DNA of 64,000 bases from Humulus lupulus (Eukaryota; Streptophyta; Magnoliopsida; Rosales; Cannabaceae), in NCBI RefSeq assembly GCF_963169125.1, contig NC_084801.1:113859061-113923060 (forward strand). The letters are read 5' to 3'. Positions within the stretch are counted from its first letter, which is position 1, and every line of letters begins with the position of its first letter. Below, piece by piece: positions 11,393 to 23,610 of the stretch. The position numbers and the translations under genes were made by a program. Below the pieces are notes generated by a model. It was not told the DNA's origin and did no database searches. It saw only the letters and a program-made list of their open reading frames with translations.

Positions 11393-12011
11393 GTCCATGA
11401 GACAATGGTTTTGCTTTTCTCTCTCAAATTCTGTAGAGTTTTAGTAATACAAAAATGATCGTCCCCTTCCCTATCCATTATCCCTGGTATTTGCAGGGAA
11501 ATTTCCTGGTTAGGTTTGGGTAACCGAGTGAATGAATAAGGTATACATTTAATAAAAATTATTCCCATTTACATTGGGATATGATTTGATAACAGAATAG
11601 AATATACTCTTGCTATCTAGGATTATAAATGATAGATATGAAATACAGCCTGGGCATTAATGAGCGTATAAGGAGCCTCTGAATCTCTTGGAATCCTTCC
11701 ATATGTGTTATGACTAGGTTTCCCCGAGCTGAATATCTCACCCGAGCTCATGTTCAAAGACTAACTGAACCCTAGCTCGTAGTAAGCTCAGAGGGCCCAA
11801 AGTTGGATCTAGTCATTATAAGTCTCGAACTCAATTGTTATCCTGAGAGGCGGTGTGATAATAACTTGTGTATAGTGTTTTCAAGCCCCCAAACTCGAGT
11901 TGTTCGCATCATTGTTAGCCAGATATTGTACTTGGCTATTTTTCCACATATTCATCTATCAGTTGTACCCGAGCTGAGTAATTGAATTCGTGCTAATTTT
12001 AGGGTACAACA

Positions 12012-13404
12012 CACATTTATTACGTATTGGGTGCAGTTTTTTTACCTTAGATCAGAGTTAAGAACGACCCTCAAGCACGATCCCGGTTTCGAGTCCCTAG
12101 TGATAACCTACTCATTACCAATAGAGAATCTTGTCAAAACGAGTGAATAAAGACTTTCGTTCCGAGTCCTAGCCTCCAAGACGTTGAAGTTTACTAAACT
12201 GAGTAGTAGGATCGATCCCGAGCCCTTAGGTTTGAGTTCTTGCACTCAAAATCTTCCTGGGGCTCAAAAACCCTTCAAGCATCGCAGTTCAAAACAAAGG
12301 AGCCCTGGCCTGCCCCAAGTCAGAAAGCCCAAGGCTCTCCTCTATTTTGACGCGTGCCGCGGTGCGGCCCTACTTGTGTCGTGGCTCAAATGGAGGTTCA
12401 GCACCTGCTTCTCCTTCTCCTTCTCGTTCATGAAAGCCGCATGCCCCAAGAATAGGGCTGAGGCTTGCCATGAAAACTCATAAATGTACCCGTTTTCTTC
12501 ATGCCAAAATCTATCCAAGCATAACTAAATCCTCAAGGTATAGTTCCCAATAAAATCAGCACCTCAAAACACACAAAACATGAGCCTAAACTTGGCCAAA
12601 ACCTCATCAAATCCCAATATTCAAAATTGAGTTTCCAAAATCCAAAACTTAACTAAAAATTAGATAAATAGAGGTATTCAAGGCTTGAAATCGTTACCTC
12701 AGTTGCCCCAAATGATGCTAAGCTTCTTCCCAAGCAGTCCCGAGCCTAGGCTAGCCTTGATTCCTCCTAGATCGCAAGAATTCCCAAGGAATTTGAGTGT
12801 GTGTGTGTGAGCAGGAGAGAGAGAGAGTGCTGAATGTTTTTCCTTCTATTTTTGGTGTTTGTGAGGTTTACTTAGACTCTAAGTATCCTGAAGCAAATCC
12901 CGAGGCTCGGGGTACCAAAAACGTTCCAGAGGGAAAAATTATCAAAACCCTTGGAATTCCTTCCTAATCTCACTAATACCGAATATGTCCTCGAATATTC
13001 ATTCCCGTTACTCGATAACTCGGTAATGTACTAGATACCCAAATTACCCATTGACTCACGCCGAGTCAGGTTTTAGGTCCCGTTGTGACTTTCCCGCTAA
13101 CTTGCTCTCTAGGATCGTCTCGTGCCGAGTAACCCAAATATATCTACATAATAATGTGGTCTCACACATATAACACATATATTCCAAATATACCCGTAAT
13201 GGCCCAATTTACGAAAATTGCTCTTCTAATAAGAAATGGGCCCACATGCATATTTAATACACCTAAACATGCATATCTAGTCATATTATAATATAACTCA
13301 CATACTAATATAATTACACACATAAACACATAATTTTTCACAAATTGCCATCCTGGCCCCCTAATCAAGGCCCAGAGCCTTATTAGGTAATTTGTGATGT
13401 TACA
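12012..13404 (-). repeat. Older Tekay-type LTR fragment, minus orientation
   Basis: Homologous to the right 860-1390 bases of the solo LTR at 51792-53670: shared TTGGGTGCAG(T)n...CC near 12027-12050, CTCGGGGTACC at 12907-12916, TCCCGCTAACTTGCTC, and the terminal tract ending TAGGTAATTTGTGATGTTACA at 13404. The left part of the LTR is missing because E1 inserted here; it should lie beyond the left edge. One CCGCGG-type palindrome cluster remains at 12345-12385. Confidence 0.8.
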
Positions 13405-14889
13405 AATAGAGAAGTCATAATAAATATATCAATTCAATGGATAAAGATATAGAGTTATTAACTTATCAACTATCCACCTATGCCTCTCTAATATGAATTC
13501 AAGAATTCATATCTCTATCATGAGAGAAGATTACAACGATAAATTATATTTTTACTATAACTTATAACTCTCTACAATAAGCAAATTTCCTATATCTCTA
13601 TGGTAAATTAGCATATCATAGGCATTAAACACGTAATCCCTACGCAACACAAATCATATGGGTACTCTCGTCCAATATAAATTTATGAATATTTTACCAT
13701 AACATATTTATCTTTCACTTCTTAGATCTCAGGTTAATATCATATAAATCATGCAATTAGTGGCCAACTAATCACAAGCATTACACACAAGTCAAACAAT
13801 TCACAATATTGATGAGAAATTCATAAAAACTGCATTAGATAATCACAAGGTTTCAAGAAGAATTCATAAGCACTCTAAATAAGAAATTAGTTCATGAAAA
13901 AGAATAGATAGAGAAGAAAGAGAGAGGAAAGAGAGGAGTAAGTTAGAAGAGAGTGAGAGAGCTAAAATAGTCTAAAGCATTCTTTTTATAGTATAAGATT
14001 GTGAAAATAATTCTAGATGTTTCCCTTGTTACTTGATAATGCTCCAAAATATCTTTATTTGAATTTCAAATTCCGTAACTCTAGCTTGTGTAATCTTGTA
14101 GCTCAAATATTATCAAGCAAGCGTCCAAATTTGACTTTTCTTGTAATACTAGCTTTTGTAGGACTTTGAAAAGCTAACTCCACCAATAACACGTAAATCG
14201 GATAAGTGAGTCAAGAGATATGGTCAAAATATCAAAATAGTCTCAGATTTTTCTGACAATTTAAGTTTGAATTCTCCTTTATCTTCTCCAATCAATTCAA
14301 ATAAATATATTATATTATTTTCTCTTGATTGAAGATAATATTTCAAATAAATTTTGAAATATTTCTCAAATATCCACGTAACAAATGACAACCTGGAAAA
14401 TACAAGAACCACACATAAAAAGAACTAAAAATATAAAATAATAATAAATTGCCTGCATGCAGTGATGCATCACCTGCTAGAGTTTCAAAATACCCTAAGC
14501 ATCAAGCGATGCTATGCCACTTGGGTGGGGACGCGTCGCCACCCTCTCTCTTTTTGGACACTTCCAAAGGTCCTAAAAATGCTCCAAATGCTACCAAACT
14601 TTTTGGGAACCCTTAGATACCTTCATGCATCACTTTGGACCCAAAATGCATTTTTAAAGTGCCTACAATTGAAGCTCAAATTTCATATCTTCACTATGTG
14701 AAATTCACTAAGTATTTATACCTATCTTGTATTTTAACACTTATCTTTTTGTATTTAACCAATCATAACAAATAGGTGGCTCAGAGGTAAGCAGAGTCAC
14801 CCATTCAACACAAAGATACATACAAGGCAGACCAACTAGACCAAAGGGGAGGCCAGTGAGGCAGAGAAGACTGCAACCATCAACTTCTC
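13405..14889. other. Unassigned AT-rich segment
   Basis: No conserved protein domain in six frames. 13900-14010 on the minus strand has ACTATAAAAAG (about 13985-13995) followed by a CTCTCTCACTCTCTTCT leader, which resembles an LTR core promoter, so part of this may be a small retroelement LTR in minus orientation. 14462-14473 is a perfect 12 bp palindrome GTGATGCATCAC. 14750-14889 may be gag-protease linker of element F. Boundaries could not be found. Confidence 0.4.
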
Positions 14890-15345
14890 GACATTAGAGT
14901 CAAACAAACTTCTTTTCCCACATCAGGATGCCCTTGTCAGTAATCTTTATACTACAAATTGTATAACTAAATGTATACTTATTGATAACAACAAATCAAC
15001 CAATATTTTGTTTCTAAGTGCTCTTAGGGGAATAGGGATAGATGAGTCAAAGATCATAAAGAAGAATACCATCCTCATTGACTTTAGTGGAGAACAAAAG
15101 AACACATTATGCGAGATTGAGATACCAGTCTATGCTGAAGCAGTCAACTTATGCACAAGATTCTTGGTGGTAGACTCACCCTCGGCCTATAATTTCATAC
15201 TAGGTCGATTATGGATTCATCATATGGAGGTCGTACCGTTAACTTACCACCAAGTAATGAGGTTCCCAACAAAATGGGGAGTAAAGGAGATCAAAGGACA
15301 GTAGAAGGACTTAAGGTCATGGTACCAGACTACCATGAAAGCTAG
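14890..15345 (+). pseudogene. Element F aspartic protease fragment
   Basis: A plus-strand gypsy protease. Translation from about 14880 gives FSTLESNKLLFPHQDALV, then ILIDNNKSTNILF at the active site, then DESKIIKK, ILIDFSG, LVVDSPSAYNFILGRLWIH and FPTKWGVKEIKGQ. This is the Tat-lineage protease layout with the ILGR-W-H ending. The active-site Asp is kept, but the following residues (NNK) depart from the usual DNGSS/DGGSS. The clean frame is 15008-15304, ending in TAG, with RSWYQTTMK readable just after. The following RT and RNase H are absent. Confidence 0.75.
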
Positions 15346-15454
15346 ATAAGATCAGTTACAGCAACTACAACAAGAATGACTGACTAATTCACAGCCACAC
15401 CAGCCAGACATGGAGGAGTTAGACAAAGTTTAGATCCACCAAGACTACCCACCA

Positions 15455-15621
15455 AGGAAGCATGAGCATGTAAGCTTGCTCCAACATGGAAATGACTCTA
15501 TCTAATCACTAAGGTATTCGATAATGGAGCGTACAAGCACCAAAATCAAGAAGGACCCTACCTGATCACTAACGTAGTCACTCATAGAGCGTACAAGCTA
15601 CAAACTCGAGAAGGACGTGTC
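15455..15621 (+). pseudogene. Element F integrase C-terminus, first part
   Basis: Plus-strand translation gives KLAPTWE, YLITKVFDNGAYK, then a second, near-duplicate PYLITNVVTHRAYKLQTREG. This is the GPY/F-type C-terminal module of a gypsy integrase. The frame is cut by copia A at its target duplication gtgtc (15617-15621) and continues at 48327. Everything between protease and this module (RT, RNase H, integrase core) has been deleted. The PYLIT...AYK segment is tandemly duplicated, about 60 bp per copy. Confidence 0.72.
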
Positions 15622-17416
15622 TGTAAGAAATTGCATTTTACAGGCTCTTTATTTATTTTCATGTAATTTAAAATTATCAAACAAACATGTAAATTACTAG
15701 AACATGCTCCTATGAAATTGATACAAAATAGAGTAAAGTAAAGAAACTTACATTACGTTGCAGAACTAGAACAACTCATTCCTTCAATCTTTCTAACCCT
15801 TGATTCCTTTCTGTAGCAGAGTATTATCAAGAGATTGAACAAGATCAGCAACACAGTCTTCCTCACTAAGCCTTTGATCAACCTAGAACTTGTGTGGGTT
15901 GGTTCTCAACACATGAGATAGAGATCTAGAAGAGAAGAAAAAGCGTGAGTGGCCAAGAAAGGATTAGACTGTCTAGGTTTTCACTTACCCAATGAATCAA
16001 TTGGGAATTCCTTATGAAAACCTTAAATATCATATTCCTTATATAGGCAACTTAATGGGCTTTATTTAAATTTAAATTTAAATCAATTAAAAATAATAAA
16101 CCAAAACTAAAATCATTGGGCTCCCACAAATGGAGATGGGCCCAATCTCTTTGTTTTGAATTTAAATCCCAATTGGGCCTAAATTCAAAACCTTTTTATT
16201 TATTTATCATTTAATTAATTAATTAAATCATTATTCAAATTAACTAATTATAATTTGAAACTTGATATAATATTATTTATTTATATTGACAACAATTTAT
16301 CAATATTAATACATTTGCCGAAAGATTCTCTTTTATTCTCTAAAATCTCATATCTCTGTAAAATATTCCAAAATTGACCTAGTCAACTTTAAAAATCCTA
16401 ATTGATAATTAAATCAATTAATTGAGACATTCTAGAAGATTTACTCAAAGGTGATGCGGGGACTATGGATCCATGAAATCAAGCTCTAATAAGTTACCGT
16501 GAATTTATTTATGAATACTTTCACCACCTTATTTGTTCCACGTGACTCCATTATAGACTCAGAATTGAACTCTTGAATTCATAGAACGTATTTTCCAAAC
16601 CATAAATACGTTAATTATTGTTATAACCATTACAGTCAGTCAATCCTCTATCGATGACTTACTAATGAGCTGTGTGTAAATTACTGTTTTACCCCTCATC
16701 AATATTTTGTCCTTAACTCCTACTAAGTTCCTACAAATGATATTTTTCTGAACTTAATCACAGAAATGAGATCTCAGTCATTTAACCTTTTGAACAAAGC
16801 AATTAAGGAAATCATCTTTTCACTTCTCATACAGAAGTTATAGATTTCATATGTATAATACTCCTAGTCAACTACACTACTAAATCTCTAAGATGTAAGT
16901 ATGGGCTAGACGTGGGTAAGTTAATAACGAGCAAGTCAAAAGATTTAAATAATATAATTAGCATAATATTATCACTCAGAATTAAGATCAACTCGACCTA
17001 TAGTCAACGTTATGATATTGATTAGATTCGACAACAACGATACTTATTTATCTATCAATAATCAATATCAGTCCTAGTACAATGTAACAAAATACATCTG
17101 ACATTTGGTCAATGCCTTGGACAAGACGTCACACCCCGAATGTGTGAGAAGTTCATATTGTCGATTGTCTAATCAGTAAAAATCCACTGTTCTTTTGAAC
17201 ATATAATTACAACTATAATCCACTGTGACTTAGTCACTATAATTGTAACTACTTATACGTTCGGGATAATATAAATGTTAGTATTATTCCAATAATCGTG
17301 TAATAAAACAAGAAAGCAACCCAATTGTCAAACTAAATAATTTCTACTACTTTTATTGTCAATATAAAATCGCGTTACATGTCCGACATGGTTTTATAAG
17401 AGCATAAAACCCAACA
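15622..17416 (-). repeat. Copia A 3' LTR
   Basis: 1795 bp. Starts TGTAAGAAATTGC at left and ends CCCAACA at right on the plus strand, so on the minus strand it opens TGTTGGGTTTTATGC. It is clearly homologous over its whole length to 46492-48321. Confidence 0.92.
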
Positions 17417-17503
17417 AACTCCAATTTAACCTTTTAAAACAAATTGGACATGTTTCCCAAAACCATGCATTCTAAATGCTTCACAATTATGCTCTCTACT
17501 TAT
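17417..17503 (-). other. Copia A internal 3' remnant left of copia B
   Basis: Short non-coding piece between the RNase H end and the 3' LTR of copia A. It joins in sense with 40951 onward once copia B and one copy of cttat (17499-17503 or 40946-40950) are removed. The polypurine tract has decayed. Confidence 0.7.
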
Positions 17504-19708
17504 TCTTAGGAACGAGTTCCAAATACACAGCGGAATGGTGGTGGGTTGGCCCATTGTACAACAAAAATTTTGTAACATATTTAAACTAGTTTTAAATATG
17601 TGGATCCATGAATATACATACATTAATCATAAGCAAGATTAAAGAACATACCTCTTGATGCCTATCAAATGTCTTTGCAATCTTTTCGTAAAATGAACGA
17701 ACTTCCAATCCAAGCTGTACCCAGGTACTCACACCAAGATCTTCCACAACGTTCTCTACACCTCAAGAAGTGTGTGGGCACTTTGAGAGTAAAGGATGGT
17801 ATATTTATGATTCAACTTGATGTACTCAACACATGAGATCAAGAGAATAGGCCTGAGATTGGTTTTGTATCTTTTTCAGGGAGAGATAGAAAAGTATTGT
17901 TCTTTTTCTTTAGAGCGAATAAAATATGTATTGAGTATTCAATCTTTTTTATTTTCTGATAAGTCTAACTTAAATAGAAAATATTCAAATTTAAAAAATA
18001 AATCTGTAACCAATTTACAATTTATCTTTTAATTAATTAGTTATCTCATCAATGAAAATATCAAAAACTAACTTTTGAATTTTCTATTAATTAATTAATT
18101 AAATAAATAAATGTGAAAAATCTATCCCGGAAATATATATGTCTCACGCCACAAACAGTCCAGGGACTGTGTGTGTCGTGCATCACTCTATACAGTAGGG
18201 ATATTTGATTTTTTCATAATTATTTAATTATTTATTCAAACTACCTTATCAGATAAAATCCAATAACTTGATAATTAATTCAAATTTGAATTTATTATCT
18301 TTTTAACGAATTATCGAATATAATTAATTATTTGAATAAATATCAATCTTTTAAATTCAAATCCAATTTGAACTTATCAGAGTATTATCTCCCACTCAAA
18401 TAAAAATATTTAATTAATTCTACCAATTAATTAAAATCAATTTTAATTAATACTAATTTTGAAAATTAAATATTAATTTTATTATAATTTCAATAATTAT
18501 AATAATTTAATTAATTATATAATTTTTTAAATTATATAATAATTAATTTTGATAATTACAACTAATTTGTAATTAATTAATTAATCACTATTATCACATA
18601 ATTACATATTTGGCCCAAAGAACAAATTTTTTCTTAAATATGTCTTTTCACCATTTTACCATTTTTATCAACTCTTGCTTTGAATAGTGTTGATAGAGCC
18701 GCTATGGGGACCTATGGATCTATAATTCCAAGCTCCAATAAATTTAAGATTATTAATTAAACTCTTTAATTATATAATCTTAATTTATTAATCTCATGAT
18801 TACTCCACTATAAATATGAGATTGCACTCTTATAATTATAGACATTTCATTTACTGAGTATTTTATAATAATAAAGCGTCTATTGATATAAGTATTACAT
18901 ACAAATTAACCATCTAATAATGGTTCATAATTAACAGTGAATAAAATTACCGTTTTACCCTTTTAATTATATCTTGTTTCCTTAAGTACCATTGACATTA
19001 CTAGTGAAGGTTAATTCATAACTAAATTATGAATTTGAGCTCAATAACCTTTCAGTCCCAAAAGTCAACCCTTAAGAGAACCATTAATTAATCTCTTACG
19101 AGAATGTATAGATTATATATTTGTATACTATGTCCCCAGCCATTTACATTAATGAATTCCCTAAACAAAAGTTTCTAGTCTGATCATTCTAACATACCCT
19201 AACGAGTGAATCAAAGAACTATATAACATAAACAGGAGTTCATAGTAACTTCAGGATTAAGATCTATTTGTATATGATCATCAGTTGATACATTTATTAA
19301 TACATTGAAACAATATTTAACTAAGTATTAATAAAAATATCTAGTCCAGTTCTATATATTCTCTAATATATAAAGTACCTCCACTAAAATGTCCTACTAC
19401 ACTAGTAATCTGGATCTAGATCACATGTATTCATAATACTATTAGACTGTACTTGCAGTAATTAATCTAAATATTCCATAACTTTATTTTACTGCGAACT
19501 ATTCAAGATCATTTATCTCAAACACAATCCTCCCGTACCAATACGTGGTTGAGATCACATGTAGGAACATAATAATTTTTCTGATATTTACTTAATATTA
19601 TCACAGAATAATAAAGTCCATAAAATATATGCATAACAAATTCAATTTATTTATTTATTTCTTAAAACAATGTCTACTACATATGCTTTTAAGGCATAAT
19701 TCCCAACA
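17504..19708 (-). repeat. Copia B 3' LTR
   Basis: 2205 bp, very AT-rich with TTAATTAATT runs. On the minus strand it opens TGTTGGGAATTATGCC next to the polypurine tract AGTGGGAGAG. It matches the two parts of the 5' LTR at 27416-28559 and 40226-40945. The segment from about 18670 to 18987 has no counterpart in the 5' copy. Confidence 0.92.
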
Positions 19709-19719
19709 CTCTCCCACTT
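19709..19719 (-). promoter_or_regulatory. Copia B polypurine tract
   Basis: The minus strand reads AAGTGGGAGAG directly before the LTR start TGTTGGG. This primes plus-strand DNA synthesis in copia elements. Confidence 0.75.
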
Positions 19720-19854
19720 GCCCTAAAGAAAATGAGGCATCTCTCTAATTCCCATGTTTCTTACATGTTCCTTAAAAGATTTTATGGATAAAGTCTTTGT
19801 GGAAGGATCTGTAAGATTTTGCTCTGAAGCTATCTTCATAATTGCAACATCTCC

Positions 19855-20475
19855 TCAATGAACTATCTCTCTTACCAAGTGATACTTCCTCTCAATGGGC
19901 TTTCCACTCTTGTAACTTTGTGGTTCCTTTGAGTTAGCTACTGCCCCACTATTTTCACAGTATAGTACTAGTGGCTTATCCATATCTGGTACTACTTCCA
20001 GACCAAAATAGAACTTCTTGAGCCACACAGCCTCCTTAGCTGCTTCACAAGTTGCTATAAACTCAGCTTCCATGGTAGAGTCTGCAATGTTGGTTTTTTT
20101 AATACTTCGCCAGACTACTGCTCCTCCTCCAAGAGTAAACATTGATCCAAAAGTTGATTTTCAATTATCTCTATCTGATTGAAAATCAGAATCAGTGTAA
20201 CCAGTGGGTTTCAGTTCTCCACCTGAATATACAAGCATATAATCTATAGTATTTCTAAGATACTTGAGAATATTCTTCACTACAATCCAATGAATCAATC
20301 CAGGATTGGATTGATAACTGCTGACTATCCATAACGCATAACAAATGTCAAGTCTTGTACACAACATGGCATACATTAGATTGCCTACCGTTGAGGCATA
20401 GGGATATTGTCTCATATCCTGAGGTAGGACACTGCTCCTTGGAAAGGAATACTCCATAATGGGTTGGCATATCAC
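19855..20475 (-). pseudogene. Copia B RNase H
   Basis: Minus-strand copia RNase H, from GYTDSDFQSDRDN (catalytic Asp in TDSDF) at about 20161-20200 through [22 protein letters not shown] (catalytic Glu in MEAEF) to [14 protein letters not shown] and KYHLVREIV. The frame is split at about 20150 by a stop. The N-terminal part at 20161-20475 holds LDICYALWIVSSYQSNPG, NILKYLRNT, the usual end of the RT thumb. Cleaves the RNA of the RNA:DNA hybrid in the virus-like particle. Confidence 0.85.
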
Positions 20476-21298
20476 CCTTTTTGGAGTTTTGCATATTAAA
20501 GCGTTCTAGCACCTTATCAATATAAGTTGCTTGAGACAGTGCCAAAGTCTTATTCTGTCTATCCCAAAACATACTTAGCTTCTCCCAAATCTTTCATTTG
20601 GAATTGTTTAGCTAACTAGTTCTTTACTTTTGATAATGATGTTACGTCATTGCCAATCAGTAATATATCATCAACATAAAGAACGAGGAATACTACTAAA
20701 ACATCTTTGATTTGTTTATAGACACAAGGTTCGTCAACGTTTTGTTCAAAACCAAACGTTTTAATTGTGTCATCAAATGTAAGATTCCAAGATCTAGAAG
20801 CTTGTTTGAGTCCTTAGATGGACCTAAGAAGCTTGCAAACTTTTTGCTCTTGACCTTTTACTTCGAACCCTTCTAGCTGAGACATGTAAATGGTTTCGTG
20901 AAGGTAGCCATTCAAAAAAGATGTTTTGACATCCATTTTCCAAATCTCATAATCCATGCATGCAACAATGGATAAGAGTATACGAATGGATTTTAGCATG
21001 GCTACAGGAGAAAAGGTTTCTTCATAATCAACCACTTCTTTCTGTGTGTAGCCTTTGGCTACAAGCCTTGCTTTGAAAGTCTCTACATTCAGATCCGCTC
21101 CTCATTTCTTCTTGAATATCCACTTGCAACCAATGGGTTTGATATTCTCAAGTGGTTCTTCAAGAATCCAGACAGAATTGGAATACATTGATTCCATTTC
21201 TTGATTCATGGCGTCTTGCCATTTATCCTTGTTAGAATCATTCATTGCATCTTTAAATGTCAATGGATCGTCTTTGTTTGTGTCAGACACAAGCATTT
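20476..21298 (-). pseudogene. Copia B reverse transcriptase, interrupted by solo LTR
   Basis: Minus-strand copia RT. The N-terminus near 21110-21293 carries FKDAMNDSNKDKWQDAM, SVWILEEP and GCKWIFKKK. Next come [20 protein letters not shown] and [14 protein letters not shown] at 20814-21035, the catalytic VLYVDDILL at about 20650-20680, and LSQATYIDKVLERFNM at 20348-20572. Frameshifts and stops separate the blocks. Upstream the frame is interrupted by the solo LTR at 21299; the linker to integrase resumes at 23611. Confidence 0.85.
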
Positions 21299-23605
21299 TG
21301 CAACACCCTGGATAGCCAAGACCGATACACTGTGTATTTGTAATAGTGCAGGACTTGTTAATCAAGTCAAACAGTTAAAAACGTGAATTCTAAAGTCATT
21401 AAAGTGCTAGGGTTAAAAGGTTTTGGTCTCAAAAGATACTTACCATATAATTAAATATTTACATATGGGATCCTAAAAGAAATAGCGTTTAAAAGTCTAT
21501 TTACAAAATTTCCAGTGTATAGAAAACCACCAGCCTTTCTAAAGGCAAAACATAAGTTTATGGTATTCCTGTCCCTGTCTCCCCTCAACCGTGGCAGCTG
21601 AGCAGCTGATCATGTACATTCTGCTCTCAGAGCTCTCCAAATCGAGGCTGATCAAGTTTGCCCTTGCCTTTACCTGCACCACTTAGCACCCGTGAGCCAA
21701 GGAACAACAAGAAAACATATCATATTACATAACAAGCAATAATAATATTTGGGTAACCCTTAAGCACGTCATACACTTAACATACCACAATATTCACAAA
21801 GCATGGAGATTCAACCAAAGAGTCAGCTAATCATCACCCAGCTATACAGCATAACAACTCACCAAACAATAATAACAAACAAATCATATAATAGTCAGGG
21901 TCGAAACTTTAGGTCGCACCCTCTATTTACCCCACTAACTCCAGCACGCTTAAACCGAGCATAGTGCATAAGAAGCTGTCCACACCTACCAGTGGCCGAG
22001 TCGCACCCTGTGCGCTAGTGTAAACTTCGGCACTCTTAGGCCGTTGGTTTACTGTTTACATGGCGTAATACCATCCTTTACAAAGCATACAAAATAGGGA
22101 ACGCTTAGTCCCATTATAATTCCACAACCGGGTGCAGTTTTCTTACCTTTAATTCCCAAGTTCACTGATTACGAGCGGCGCCTCTCAAGCACGATCCGCT
22201 TCCCGATCCCTAGCTTAACACCTAGTCACAACCAAGATAGGGAGTACCATTAATAATCGCGTTAATATTTCCAGGTGGATTTCTAGCTTCCGGGACATCG
22301 AATACCACCAATCACAGTGGTGGAATTGATCCCGAGCACCCTAGGTTAGGTTCCCGATCTTAAAACCCCCAAAAGATCAAAGATGCCCTTAAGGGCTGTG
22401 ACCCCTGAAACCTAGACATGGCCCGCCCCTGAACCAGAGGCTAATCCTCTCTGAAGATAAACATGTGTCGTGGCCCTACCCTGCGGCGCCGTGGCGCTTC
22501 CCCATTGCAGAGCCTCCTTGGCTCTTCTTTGCTTCACAGGGCTGCGATACTCTAGAATAGAGCCGCGGCCCAACCCTTCGTGCCCAGAAAAACCACCATT
22601 TCTAGCCTCCCAACCTTGCCAAAAACCATCCCAAAGCTCCCTAATTCAAAACCCATTGACCACAAGACTTCCAACATGGTTCTAGCAACTCATTCCAACA
22701 GAAACCTAGCTTAATAACTCATTAAAATCCCTTTTAGATTTCTGAAACCCAGTATCTCAAGAACTCTAAAACCAGTCATGCAAACTCAGAATTTAGACTC
22801 TAAATTACAAATTGAAGCTTACCTTATTTGATGAACCACCTCCTTAACAGATTCCTGAGCTAAAACCCAAACTTCTCAGCTTTAATTTAATCCTTAACAT
22901 CAAAACCATAAACACTTTTAATACTCAGCCAAAACTCAGAATTCTAATGCTCAAGAATGAGATTCAATTCTTACCTTGATCCTGGTTGAGTGCTCCTTGG
23001 TTAGAACTAAGCAAATCCCTCACAAATTCAGCACAAAACACAGAATTTCCAGCTGAATTCCCTTAGGTTTCAGTAGTTTCCTTAAGAGAGAAAAGAGAGA
23101 GAATAGAGGAGCAAAAATATGTCAGTTTGTGTCTTTTGTTCTACTACTTTATGCTTACTTAGTCTAATCTTAACTAATAAAACCAATCCCGAGGCTTGGG
23201 GTACCAAAAACGTCCCCGAGGGCAAAATGGTAAAATTACCCAATATTCCCGCCTAGGCTTCCTAACCTCAAATATATCTCCATATATTTATTTCCATAAC
23301 CCGAGCAATCATCTAATACCCGAATTACCCCTTGACTCGCCCCAAGTCAAACATTAAGCCCCGTTGTGACTTCCCGCTAACTAGCTCCCTAGGATCACCT
23401 CGAATCGCACGCTGCAGACTTACCCACATAATAATGTGGTTCTCACAAATATAACATATAATCACATTTACATTAATATAACCATACAAGCATGTTTATC
23501 ATATAATCACACATTAACTTAATAAACACACACATAAGCGAATTATGCCCTCCCAGCACACTATTCAAGGCCCTTAAGCCACATTAGTGATTTTGGGTCG
23601 TTACA
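21299..23605 (-). mobile_element. Solo LTR, Tekay/Del-like, TSD cattt, inside copia B
   Basis: 2307 bp, minus orientation: the minus strand opens TGTAACGACCCAAA at 23605. The left end is TGCAACACC (expected TGTAACGCC). Perfect 5 bp duplication cattt at 21294-21298 and 23606-23610. The copia B polyprotein linker between integrase and RT reads on either side. Same subfamily as 4060-6444 and 61325-63571 by its termini and its shared GGTAAGAAAACTGCACCC motif. Confidence 0.93.
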
Positions 23606-23610
23606 CATTT

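Larger units (their letters stand above)
1..12011 (-). mobile_element. E1: Tat-like Ty3/gypsy element, 5' part, truncated by window edge
   Basis: A minus-strand gypsy element read right to left: 5' LTR (7117-12011, split by a hAT), primer binding site, gag, protease, reverse transcriptase and the start of RNase H, running off the left edge of the window. The domain order PR-RT-RH, the RT motif YVDDMLVKSK, the RNase H motif SNNEAEYE and the PBS context GGTGCTTTAATTG match E3 of this window and Tat-lineage elements. It carries two later insertions: a solo LTR at 4060-6444 in gag and a hAT at 7245-11392 in the LTR. Its right end abuts an older Tekay-type LTR fragment, so E1 inserted there. The integrase and 3' LTR would lie outside the window. 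Many in-frame stops make it a pseudo-element. Confidence 0.85.
7117..12011 (-). repeat. E1 5' LTR, split by hAT
   Basis: On the minus strand the LTR starts TGTTGTACCC (right end, 12011) and finishes with CAACA at 7117, next to the PBS. Without the hAT and one target-site copy it is about 740 bp (7117-7244 plus 11401-12011). The right boundary is set where homology to the older Tekay-type LTR resumes at 12012. A candidate 5 bp target duplication, cacat, cannot be tested because the other end of E1 lies outside the window. Confidence 0.7.
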
